From an uncultured Eubacterium sp. (lineage in GTDB: Bacteria; Bacillota; Clostridia; Lachnospirales; Lachnospiraceae): DNA of 8,888 nt. Shown here piece by piece: positions 1 through 5,709 of this stretch. The first letter of the stretch is position 1. Every line of letters begins with the position of its first letter. The notes beneath the pieces were generated by a model. The model was not told where the DNA came from. It was given only the letters and a program-made list of their open reading frames with translations, and did not search any database. Where the stretch lies: contig CAJOQF010000258.1 in assembly GCA_905236295.1 (NCBI GenBank), positions 1 to 8,888 of the forward strand, read 5' to 3'. The position numbers and the translations under genes were made by a program.

Positions 1-120
1 CAGGAGAACGAGGGAAGACTCGCAGACCTCCAGAAGAACAGTCCGGAGTTCAAGGCTCGCAAGAAGAAATATGCCGAGTTTATCAAACCATCTGTTCCGC
101 CTGCATACGAGGCTATATGA
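1..120 (+). CDS. C-terminal end of an unidentified protein (partial)
   Basis: Frame 1 is open from the left edge to a TGA at 118-120 and gives 39 residues, which are rich in Lys, Glu and Arg and end in PPAYEAI. The stop overlaps the acpS start in an ATGA junction (117-120), the usual sign of translational coupling, so this is probably a real gene in the same operon rather than chance. The fragment is charged, probably helical in its first half, and has no motif that I can place in a family. No function is proposed. The start and most of the gene lie outside the window. Confidence 0.6.
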   Translation, partial: QENEGRLADLQKNSPEFKARKKKYAEFIKPSVPPAYEAI

Positions 121-494
121 TACACGGAATAGGTGTAGACATCCTGAATTTTGAAAAACTGAGATATGTTTATGAGCGTGCGGACGATCCTTTTATCGTT
201 CGCACGTTTACTAATGCAGAGAAAAATGCATCGGAGAAAACGGATAATAAGCTTGCATATCTCGCAGGAAGATTTGCAGGAAAAGAGGCTGTTTTCAAGG
301 CATTGGGAATAACAGCCGAGGGTGTCTCTTTAAGGGAAATTGAAATTTTAAATGATGATAAAGGCGCGCCGTATGTAAATCTGTACGGAGGACTTAGAGA
401 AGTTGCAGATGAGCGCAGGATAATGCTTCACATATCGCTTTCGTATGAGGCGGAGGAAGCGATAGCTTATGTGATAGCAGAATACAAGGATTGA
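117..494 (+). CDS. acpS: Holo-[acyl-carrier-protein] synthase AcpS
   Basis: AcpS moves the 4'-phosphopantetheine group of coenzyme A onto a serine of apo-ACP, which activates the carrier for fatty acid synthesis in the cytoplasm. The 125-residue product has the usual length and the two family signatures: GIGVDI at residues 4-9, with the magnesium ligand D8, and FAGKEAVFKALG at 53-64, with E57 and K61. The C-terminal strand HISLSYE (105-111) matches the conserved H-[IV]-S-[IL]-S-H block, except that the last His is Tyr here. The ATG overlaps the upstream stop (ATGA), and the next gene starts 15 bases after the acpS stop, so the three genes probably form one transcript. The family call is firm. 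The effect of the Tyr change is unknown and may be nil. Confidence 0.95.
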   Translation: MIHGIGVDILNFEKLRYVYERADDPFIVRTFTNAEKNASEKTDNKLAYLAGRFAGKEAVFKALGITAEGVSLREIEILNDDKGAPYVNLYGGLREVADERRIMLHISLSYEAEEAIAYVIAEYKD

Positions 495-509
495 CAAAAA
501 GGAGACGTA

Positions 510-1478
510 ATGGCAAAAATAGAGAGAATCAAACTTCTACCGGAAGTGACAGAACCGAGATTTAGAGGTTTTTTGGATATAGTGCCTGCGGTAAGGCGGA
601 TGAACGCAGCTGCTGACGGAGAATACCCGGTACTGGGCGAGGAAATTATTCTTCCGCTTGAGGGTAGAGAGCTAAAAGTTTATCTTCACAGGGCAGCCAC
701 AAAGAACAGGCCAGTGATATTTGAGTTTCATGGCGGTGGCTTTGTGTTTGGAAGCGCCGTTGCGGACGGACCTCTGTGTGAGACAATCTGCAAGGACGGG
801 GATTTAAATGTGGTCGGAGTGGATTATCGACTGGCTCCTGAAAACATGTATCCAAAGCCGCTTGATGATGCGTATGACACGGTAAAGTATTTTTTTGACA
901 ACGCAAAAGATTACGACATAGATGCAAGTAAAATAGGTGTGATAGGATGTTCGGCAGGAGCTACACTTGCAACTGTAACTGCAATCAGGGCAGGTTTGAG
1001 AGGGGAGGTCAAGGTAAGTGCACAGGTGTTAAACTATCCTTATCTTGACGCTAGAACAGCATTAGAGCCGAGAGAAGATTTAGAGCATTATGATGTGGAT
1101 CTGGATTCGGATATGTCCTATGGATTTACAAAGAGCTATTCGACTGACGAGGAGTGCTATACATGGGAGGTATCTCCTATCCTTGCAAGCAAAGAGCAGT
1201 TAAGGGGAACAGCAGATGCCTACATATTAACTGCCGGATGTGATATGTTAAAATTCTCCGGAAAAGAGTATGCAGAGAAGCTAAAGGAAGCAGGGGTTAA
1301 TGTGCGTTTCGAGGAGGTTGCGGGCGTTCATCACTGTTATATTGAGGATGCCCAGAATATGGACAGATATAACAAGTATTCAGATCCTGTCGCGAGAAAA
1401 AAGCACAACCCGGAATTTGCCAAAATAGCGGCAGAGTCATTGAAAAAAAGCATAGAATTCTTCAATGACACGTTATGA
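510..1478 (+). CDS. Alpha/beta hydrolase (HSL-family esterase/lipase type)
   Basis: This is a 322-residue serine hydrolase of the alpha/beta hydrolase-3 (hormone-sensitive-lipase-like) family, probably a cytoplasmic carboxylesterase; the substrate cannot be read from sequence. The oxyanion-hole motif HGGG is at residues 74-77, YRLAPE at 106-111, and the nucleophile elbow GCSAG at 146-150 puts the catalytic serine at S148. The likely acid is D245 (AGCDML) and the likely base H275 (GVHHCY). The spacing and order match active family members, and no catalytic residue is missing. There is no signal peptide. The start is supported by AAGGAG a few bases upstream of the ATG. It follows acpS by 15 bases and is probably cotranscribed with it, but no functional link to ACP activation is apparent. 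No strong terminator is seen after it. Confidence 0.88.
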   Translation: MAKIERIKLLPEVTEPRFRGFLDIVPAVRRMNAAADGEYPVLGEEIILPLEGRELKVYLHRAATKNRPVIFEFHGGGFVFGSAVADGPLCETICKDGDLNVVGVDYRLAPENMYPKPLDDAYDTVKYFFDNAKDYDIDASKIGVIGCSAGATLATVTAIRAGLRGEVKVSAQVLNYPYLDARTALEPREDLEHYDVDLDSDMSYGFTKSYSTDEECYTWEVSPILASKEQLRGTADAYILTAGCDMLKFSGKEYAEKLKEAGVNVRFEEVAGVHHCYIEDAQNMDRYNKYSDPVARKKHNPEFAKIAAESLKKSIEFFNDTL

Positions 1479-1546
1479 GCGCATATGAGAGAAATATGAT
1501 GATAAGTGTAATTCCGTGTTTGTAAGCCGGCTTTTAAATAGCCATA

Positions 1547-1574
1547 TCAACAATCCATCCTTTCGATCCGATAT
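1547..1574 (+). promoter_or_regulatory. Possible sigma-28 (FliA/SigD-type) promoter
   Basis: TCCGATAT at 1567-1574 matches the -10 element of the flagellar sigma factor (consensus GCCGATAT) at seven of eight positions. The -35 candidate TCAA at 1547-1550 matches TAAA at three of four positions, with a 16-base spacer. A transcript would start near 1581 and give a leader of about 55 bases before the ATG at 1637. The better TAAA at 1535-1538 is too far away (29 bases). The -10 is convincing and the -35 weak, so this is a proposal. If real, it would place the downstream gene in the motility regulon. Confidence 0.4.
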
Positions 1575-1594
1575 AGATATTAGGTTCTATAGTG

Positions 1595-1612
1595 GCGCAT
1601 GGATGCGCTTTT
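1595..1612 (+). other. Small hairpin in the leader of the EF-hand protein gene
   Basis: GCGCA (1595-1599) and TGCGC (1604-1608) form a 5-bp G+C-rich stem with a TGGA loop, followed by TTTTC. It sits about 10 bases before the Shine-Dalgarno sequence. It is too short to be a convincing terminator. It may stabilise the 5' end of the mRNA or may have no role. Confidence 0.35.
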
Positions 1613-1636
1613 CAAGAGAAGGAAAGGGATTTCGAT

Positions 1637-2824
1637 ATGAAGATCACGGATAGTAATGTTTCTATGGCGTCCAGCCATGATTTCAGATCACATTCTTATT
1701 CAGAATCAATGCAGATGGAAGTTCGCTCATCTAAAGATGTGCCTGCTGCGATCCTGTCAATTTCGGCGGAAAGCAGTGAGAAATCTTATGTTGAAAGCAT
1801 GAGAAGCTATCAACAGGAGGAAAAGAAAGCTGTGATAGACCGGCAAAAGCAAAATGAAAAGCGCTCCATGGAGTCTATGATGGAGGCAATAAAAAACAGG
1901 AACAACAGACCCTATAGCATATCTGAGAAATATGATATGCAGATCAAGATGCTAAAAAAGATGCTTGAGCTGCTAAACGGAGGAAAAGCGCTCTCAAAAT
2001 ATGATGAGAAGATGATGAGGGATGCAGAAGGTTTTTTGGATGTGCGAAGCTCATCATTTAAGCTGAGTATCGGAGCTTCGGCATCGGTTACAGCATCGAC
2101 TGCTTCCCGGGGCGGCAGTATCGCAAACGGGACATCAAGCGCCGGAACTATGTGGCAGAGGATAACGGTGAAGTCCGGATTCGAAAATGAGTTTGAAAAT
2201 ACAACTTTTGCCTCGAAGGGAAAAGTTAACACGGAGGACGGCAGAAGTATCGATTTTAACGTTGAGTTTTCAATGTCGCGAGCGACAATGAAAGAATTAA
2301 ACCTTATGAGCATAGAAAATTATCAGGTGTTTGTGACGGATCCGCTGGTTATAAATCTGGATTCAAATGTAACTTCGGTAAGTGATCAGAAGTTTTCTTT
2401 CGATCTCGATGCAGACGGAAAAGAAGATAATATCTCATTTGCCGGAAAGGGCAGCGGATTTTTGGCATTAGATAAAAATGGGGACGGCAGGATAAATGAC
2501 GGCACGGAGTTATTCGGTGTAAAGAGCAACGATGGTTTTAAAGATCTTTCCGAGTATGATAAGGATAACAACGGATGGATAGACGAGAATGATGATGTGT
2601 TCTCAAAACTTAAGGTTTGGATGAGAGATGATGAAGGAAACGATATCCTTTTAAATCTTAAAGATGCGGATGTTGGCGCAATCTACCTTGGAAATGCCGA
2701 TACGCAGTACACACTCGAAAATGAAGCCGGGCAAACGGACGGATTTATCAGAAAAACGGGAGTTTTTCTGCACGAGAGCACAGGGATGGCGGGCACAGTA
2801 AATCATGTGGACCTCGCATTATAA
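1637..2824 (+). CDS. Protein with EF-hand-like calcium-binding loops, function unknown
   Basis: A 395-residue protein. The start is the ATG at 1637, because GGAAAGGGA lies 7 bases upstream; a GTG at 1592 in the same frame lies inside a leader hairpin and has no ribosome binding site. Residues 1-60 are Ser/Met-rich and 60-135 are charged and probably helical. About 140-235 looks like a beta domain. The C-terminal half carries three DxDxDG-like loops: D256-D264, D279-E291 (DKNGDGRIND) and D308-D320 (DKDNNGWIDEND). The tail ends in GTVNHVDLAL. This loop pattern, with ELFG between loops and a VFSKLKVW-like stretch after them, recurs in RTX-related calcium-binding proteins and in many uncharacterised bacterial proteins (family memory, not a search). 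No signal peptide, membrane segment or anchor is visible. The gene stands alone between the hydrolase and a strong terminator. The possible sigma-28 promoter hints at a motility-linked role, which is inference. Confidence 0.85.
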   Translation: MKITDSNVSMASSHDFRSHSYSESMQMEVRSSKDVPAAILSISAESSEKSYVESMRSYQQEEKKAVIDRQKQNEKRSMESMMEAIKNRNNRPYSISEKYDMQIKMLKKMLELLNGGKALSKYDEKMMRDAEGFLDVRSSSFKLSIGASASVTASTASRGGSIANGTSSAGTMWQRITVKSGFENEFENTTFASKGKVNTEDGRSIDFNVEFSMSRATMKELNLMSIENYQVFVTDPLVINLDSNVTSVSDQKFSFDLDADGKEDNISFAGKGSGFLALDKNGDGRINDGTELFGVKSNDGFKDLSEYDKDNNGWIDENDDVFSKLKVWMRDDEGNDILLNLKDADVGAIYLGNADTQYTLENEAGQTDGFIRKTGVFLHESTGMAGTVNHVDLAL

Positions 2825-2856
2825 TACGCAGATCAAACATACAATATCAGTATAAG

Positions 2857-2890
2857 AAACGGGCAGAATCAGTATCTGCCCGTTTTCTTT
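2857..2890 (+). terminator. Rho-independent terminator after the EF-hand protein gene
   Basis: AAACGGGCAGA (2857-2867) and TCTGCCCGTTT (2875-2885) form a perfect 11-bp stem with a 7-base loop, followed by T-rich sequence (TCTTT). It lies 33 bases after the stop codon and separates this gene from apt. Confidence 0.85.
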
Positions 2891-2910
2891 GTATGCAGAA
2901 CAAAGAAAAC
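2882..2910. repeat. Second, overlapping perfect inverted repeat
   Basis: GTTTTCTTTGT (2882-2892) is perfectly complementary to ACAAAGAAAAC (2900-2910), with a 7-base loop. Its 5' arm overlaps the last bases and the T-tract of the preceding terminator stem, so the two hairpins compete for 2882-2885. It could pull out the T-tract or protect the 3' end of the transcript. Either role is inference. Confidence 0.6.
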
Positions 2911-2921
2911 AATAATTTCGG

Positions 2922-2950
2922 TTGTATAACGGGGACTTTTCTGATAGTAT
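2922..2950 (+). promoter_or_regulatory. Likely housekeeping (sigma-A) promoter of the apt operon
   Basis: TTGTAT at 2922-2927 and TAGTAT at 2945-2950 are separated by 17 bases. The -10 is preceded by TGA (2942-2944), giving an extended TGn -10 that can make up for the poor -35. It lies 44 bases upstream of the apt ATG and after the terminator, as expected for the promoter of this operon. Confidence 0.5.
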
Positions 2951-2994
2951 AGGAATGTTGCAAAGAAGGATAATTGATTATTAAGGAGTTTATA

Positions 2995-3519
2995 ATGAAA
3001 AAACTTGAAGATTATGTAGAAATCATTCCGGATTTCCCTGAAAAAGGCGTGATTTTCAGAGACATCACTTCAGTGCTTCAGGACAAGGAAGGATTTAAGC
3101 TTGCCATTGACGAGTTGTTAAAACTGTTTGAAGGAGTGGACTTTGATGTGATAGCCGCAGCAGAGTCGAGAGGATTTATTCTCGGTGCGCCTATCGCGTA
3201 TGAGCTTAATAAACCGCTCGTTCTTGTCAGAAAGAAGGGAAAGCTTCCGAGAAAGACTGTAAGCGAGGAGTATGCGCTTGAGTATGGCACAGCGACTCTT
3301 GAAATGCATGAGGATTCTGTTGCGCCGGGTCAAAAGGTGATACTTATTGACGATCTGCTGGCTACCGGAGGAACACTTAATGCTTCGGCAAAATTGGTTG
3401 AGCGCCTTGGAGGTAAAGTAGAGAAAATTATCTGCCTTATGGAGCTTCAGTCATTGAAGGGACGTGAAGTGTTAAAGGGATATGATGTGGAAACAGTCAT
3501 AAAATATGAGGTTAACTAG
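2995..3519 (+). CDS. apt: Adenine phosphoribosyltransferase
   Basis: Apt converts adenine and PRPP to AMP and pyrophosphate in cytoplasmic purine salvage. With the start at ATG 2995 the protein has 174 residues, the usual size. AAGGAG at 2983-2988 lies 6 bases upstream and decides this start over a TTG at 2974 in the same frame. The type I phosphoribosyltransferase PRPP loop VILIDDLLATGGT is at residues 115-127. The ESRGF segment at 57-61 and the flexible loop LVRKKGKLP at 77-85 are typical of adenine-specific members. A purine permease gene follows after 3 bases, so uptake and trapping of the base are encoded together. Confidence 0.97.
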   Translation: MKKLEDYVEIIPDFPEKGVIFRDITSVLQDKEGFKLAIDELLKLFEGVDFDVIAAAESRGFILGAPIAYELNKPLVLVRKKGKLPRKTVSEEYALEYGTATLEMHEDSVAPGQKVILIDDLLATGGTLNASAKLVERLGGKVEKIICLMELQSLKGREVLKGYDVETVIKYEVN

Positions 3520-3522
3520 AAA

Positions 3523-4944
3523 ATGGAAAAGTTTTTTAAATTAAAAGCGAACGGAACCACTGTAAGGATTGAGGTGATCGCGGGTATTACCACCTTCCTT
3601 ACGATGGCATATATCATCGCATTGAACCCCAACCTTCTAACCGGTTTTGACACGGGTTCAAAGCTCTGGAATGCAGTATTTCTGGCTACATGTCTTGCTT
3701 CAGCATTGGGAACGTTCGTGATGGCCTTTTATGCAAACAAACCATTCGCAATGGCTCCCGGAATGGGAATAAACACGTTTTTTGCGATAATTGTCGCAAA
3801 CATTGTTACCCTGACCGGAAGCAGTTATGTGCAGTCGTTCCAGGCGGCGTTGTGCATAATTCTTATTGAGGGTGTTATTTTTTTGTTGCTATCGGTATTC
3901 AATATACGGGAGAAGATAGCACAGGCAATTCCGCGCAGTATCAGATTCGGAATATCGCCGGCAATAGGTCTTATGCTTATCAACATAGGACTTGGCTCAA
4001 ATGCCGGAGTATATGACGCAGACGGAAATGTATACTATGTAATGAAAGATTTCTTTGGAGCCCTCACTCCAAAGATTCTAATGAAGTCCATGGGCGGCAG
4101 TTATCCAATGATGGTCATCACGGTTCTTACGATGTTCATTGGATTGTTCGCGATAATAATCATGGCACATAAGAGGATCACGGGTTCGGTTCTCTGGGGA
4201 ATGCTTATCGCATCAGGTTTTTACTGGCTGATGGAGGCATTGGTAGTAGGTGTAAATCCGTTTGCATCACTGGCAAATGCAAACTTTATTCCGCCATTTG
4301 GTGATATGATAAGTACGACATTCTTCAAATTCGATTTTGTCACATTGTCTAAAATCGGATGGCTGTCGATGATTGCGATAATAATTACCTACTGTATCAT
4401 CGATATGTTTGATACTATCGGTGCATTGATCGGAACTGCCAGCCGTGCGAAGATGGTGGACAAAGACGGAAATGTTGAAAATATGAAAGAGGCACTCACA
4501 TCTGACGCCGTGGGAACGATCGCAGGAGCCGTATGTGGTACTTCAACTGTCACTACATATATTGAATCTGCAGCAGGAATAGAGTCGGGAGGAAGAACAG
4601 GACTTACAGCAGTCACGACCGGAATAATGTTTTTGCTCTCGATGTTTTTGGCGCCGATTGTCGCGGTGATACCGGCTGCGGCGACATCAGCGGCCCTGAT
4701 ATATGTGGGAATCCTGATGTTTGCGCCTATAAAGAACCTCAACCTACATGATCTCACGCAGGTTGCACCAGTAGTCATAATGCTTATAGCTATGCCGATA
4801 TCCGGCTCTATCGGACATGGAATCGGACTTGGCATCATAAGCTACACAGTGTTATGCATATTTACCGGAAGACGCAAGGAAGTGTCATTGTTCACATTTA
4901 TCATAGCTGCGTTGTTCTTACTAAAATTCTTTTTACCGATCTGA
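3523..4944 (+). CDS. pbuG: Purine permease, NCS2/AzgA type (hypoxanthine/guanine/adenine)
   Basis: A 473-residue polytopic membrane transporter of the AzgA-like branch of the nucleobase:cation symporter-2 family; members bring hypoxanthine, guanine or adenine into the cell with protons. Hydrophobic segments run through the whole length (about 12-14 expected). Family signatures are FAMAPGMGINTFFA at residues 75-88, DMFDTIGALIG at 294-304, and a GTST...YIESAAGIESGGRTG region at 339-360 that holds the conserved ligand-side Glu (E348). The ATG comes 3 bases after the apt stop, and GAGG inside the end of apt serves as ribosome binding site. Pairing with apt suggests that adenine is among its substrates, but the PbuG/PbuO-like sequence does not settle the preference. 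I see no purine riboswitch upstream. The operon ends at a strong terminator. Confidence 0.92.
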   Translation: MEKFFKLKANGTTVRIEVIAGITTFLTMAYIIALNPNLLTGFDTGSKLWNAVFLATCLASALGTFVMAFYANKPFAMAPGMGINTFFAIIVANIVTLTGSSYVQSFQAALCIILIEGVIFLLLSVFNIREKIAQAIPRSIRFGISPAIGLMLINIGLGSNAGVYDADGNVYYVMKDFFGALTPKILMKSMGGSYPMMVITVLTMFIGLFAIIIMAHKRITGSVLWGMLIASGFYWLMEALVVGVNPFASLANANFIPPFGDMISTTFFKFDFVTLSKIGWLSMIAIIITYCIIDMFDTIGALIGTASRAKMVDKDGNVENMKEALTSDAVGTIAGAVCGTSTVTTYIESAAGIESGGRTGLTAVTTGIMFLLSMFLAPIVAVIPAAATSAALIYVGILMFAPIKNLNLHDLTQVAPVVIMLIAMPISGSIGHGIGLGIISYTVLCIFTGRRKEVSLFTFIIAALFLLKFFLPI

Positions 4945-4946
4945 TC

Positions 4947-4980
4947 AAAAAGCTGTCGCAAAAATGCGGCAGCTTTTTTC
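4947..4980 (+). terminator. Rho-independent terminator of the apt-permease operon
   Basis: AGCTGTCGCA (4951-4960) pairs with TGCGGCAGCT (4965-4974) over 10 bp with one G-U wobble and an AAAA loop. Flanking AAAA and TTTTTT extend the stem and supply the U-tract. It starts two bases after the permease stop codon. Confidence 0.92.
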
Positions 4981-4987
4981 ATTATGA

Positions 4988-5012
4988 AGTCTGCAAACGC
5001 AGGCTCCTTTTT
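4988..5012 (+). terminator. Possible back-up terminator
   Basis: AGTCTGC (4988-4994) pairs with GCAGGCT (4999-5005), with an AAAC loop, one G-U wobble and a following CCTTTTT. It is in tandem with the terminator just upstream and may catch read-through. Confidence 0.5.
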
Positions 5013-5035
5013 CAGGCAATAGCGACGTATTACTC

Positions 5036-5049
5036 GACATGCGCATGTC
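5036..5049. repeat. Perfect 14-bp palindrome
   Basis: GACATGCGCATGTC is self-complementary with no spacer. Flanking AGCGAC (about 5020) and GTCGGCGCTTTT (about 5060-5070) can partly pair, giving a weak terminator-like outer stem. It does not match the Firmicute LexA box (CGAACnnnnGTTCG). No binding protein can be named. Confidence 0.5.
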
Positions 5050-5151
5050 TCGGAATTTGTCGGCGCTTTTAATTATTGTGAGTCTTCTGAAAACATGCGT
5101 ACTGCGATAAACATAGAATTGCTCAACCGAAAAACAAATACCCTCATTTGC

Positions 5152-5357
5152 GACAGCGTGGAGGAGGTTTCATATAGGACTTATGTCGGCGAGACGATTG
5201 CAAGCGACTGAGTTCGGCAAGTTTTCTGCACGCTCGAAGAGCCGGCGGCGCATCTATGCCGGTCGGAGAGCGTTGCAGAAGAAAACCGCAGCCGAACGAG
5301 GGTAGCGAAGCACTCGAGCCACATATGCTCTTATATGAAACCGTGCTAACCCATGTC
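5152..5357. repeat. Large imperfect palindrome, able to fold into one long hairpin
   Basis: Successive arms pair in order. GACA 5152-5155 pairs with TGTC 5354-5357, and TGG 5159-5161 with CCA 5351-5353. GGTTTCATATA 5166-5176 pairs with TATATGAAACC 5332-5342, TATGT 5182-5186 with ACATA 5321-5325, and GGC 5188-5190 with GCC 5318-5320. GTTCGGC 5212-5218 pairs with GCCGAAC 5291-5297. TTTTCTGC 5222-5229 pairs with GCAGAAgAAAA 5275-5285 across a one-base bulge. CGCTC 5231-5235 pairs with GAGCG 5268-5272, and CCGGC 5242-5246 with GCCGG 5258-5262 at the tip. About 60 base pairs with small bulges make chance very unlikely. It has no convincing ORF. It is either a dispersed repeat (MITE- or REP-like) or a structured RNA; the window holds only one copy, so this cannot be decided here. 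Confidence 0.8.
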
Positions 5358-5429
5358 ACTATAGGAAGTAGGATTTACAGTTTGCGGGTAATATATGCAT
5401 CAGCATATCGAGTTGGTAGAAGAAGACAC

Positions 5430-5458
5430 AAAAAAAACTGCCGAAATTCGACAGCTTT
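5430..5458 (-). terminator. Terminator of tRNA-Gln
   Basis: Read on the minus strand, AAAGCTGTCGA and TCGGCAGTTTT pair with an ATT loop and run into eight T residues. It starts 9 bases after the tRNA 3' end, so it very probably ends that transcript. Confidence 0.85.
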
Positions 5459-5466
5459 AAATTTAG

Positions 5467-5538
5467 CAGGCCCACAAGGATTCGAACCTTGAAATGACGG
5501 AGTCAGAGTCCGTTGCCTTACCATTTGGCGATGGGCCT
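5467..5538 (-). tRNA. trnQ: tRNA-Gln, anticodon CUG
   Basis: The reverse complement folds as a complete 72-nt cloverleaf. The acceptor stem is AGGCCCA/TGGGCCT with discriminator G73. The D arm is GCC/GGC. The anticodon stem is ACGGA/TCCGT with loop CTCTGAC, so the anticodon is CTG (plus-strand 5504-5506) and reads CAG. The T arm is CAAGG-TTCGAAT-CCTTG. G73 and this anticodon arm are typical of bacterial tRNA-Gln. The CCA end is not encoded (CTA follows G73), so it must be added by CCA-adding enzyme. It is a single-gene unit with its own promoter and terminator. Confidence 0.96.
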
Positions 5539-5569
5539 ATATTGCTTGCTTATCCCAAGCACAAGTGCT

Positions 5570-5598
5570 AGTATACATTAGTCAGAAACAAAAAGCAA
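5570..5598 (-). promoter_or_regulatory. Promoter of tRNA-Gln
   Basis: On the minus strand, TTGCTT (5598-5593) and TATACT (5575-5570) are spaced by 17 bases. The predicted start is about 25 bases upstream of the mature tRNA 5' end, leaving a short leader. The -10 matches the consensus at five of six positions. Confidence 0.65.
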
Positions 5599-5709
5599 GA
5601 AGTTTTTTATATTAAATGGAATTTTTTTTGAATTTATGTTTATATATAAGAAAATAGGGTAATTCAATACGCCACGACCGAAGAAAGCGGTCTAAAATAT
5701 GAGGAAGAA

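Larger units (their letters stand above)
4980..5429. other. Gene-free region of about 450 bases between facing terminators
   Basis: I see no gene here. The short open frames on both strands run through palindromic sequence and lack ribosome binding sites and recognisable protein character. The region holds a back-up terminator, a 14-bp palindrome (GACATGCGCATGTC, 5036-5049), the large imperfect palindrome at 5152-5357, and a small hairpin (ATATGC/GCATAT) at about 5393-5408. Transcription enters from the left (permease) and from the right (tRNA-Gln), so the region lies downstream of both units. Confidence 0.7.

Noticed and set aside
1524..1533. AAGCCGGCTT followed by TTAAA as a terminator for the hydrolase gene
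   Set aside because: The palindrome has no loop, and folding with a 4-base loop leaves only 3 bp, too weak for a terminator call.
1592..1636. GTG start giving 15 extra residues to the EF-hand-like protein
   Set aside because: The GTG sits at a leader hairpin without a Shine-Dalgarno sequence, while ATG 1637 has GGAAAGGGA at good spacing.
2913..2925. Single PurR-box-like sequence (reverse of ACAACCGAAATTA) upstream of apt
   Set aside because: It matches the consensus only in part, and PurR sites work as pairs; no second box was found at the usual spacing. It also overlaps the -35 region, so chance similarity is likely.
2974..2994. TTG start giving 7 extra residues to Apt
   Set aside because: AAGGAG at 2983-2988 is placed for ATG 2995, and the resulting length and N-terminus fit the family.
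2825..2994. Purine riboswitch upstream of the apt-permease operon
   Set aside because: I looked for the conserved three-way junction core and did not see it; the structures present are a terminator and an A+T-rich hairpin.
4389..4838. 149-codon minus-strand open frame inside the permease gene
   Set aside because: A shadow of the well-conserved permease; the plus-strand frame carries the family motifs.
4854..5072. 72-codon plus-strand open frame overlapping the permease end
   Set aside because: It runs through the permease terminator and lacks a ribosome binding site and recognisable protein features.
5144..5359. 71-codon minus-strand open frame across the palindrome
   Set aside because: It is nearly coextensive with the imperfect palindrome, rich in Ser, Arg and Cys, and shows no domain; it is most likely open by chance.
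5256..5492. 78-codon plus-strand open frame running from the palindrome into the tRNA gene
   Set aside because: It overlaps the tRNA-Gln terminator and tRNA body on the opposite strand and has no ribosome binding site or protein-like composition.
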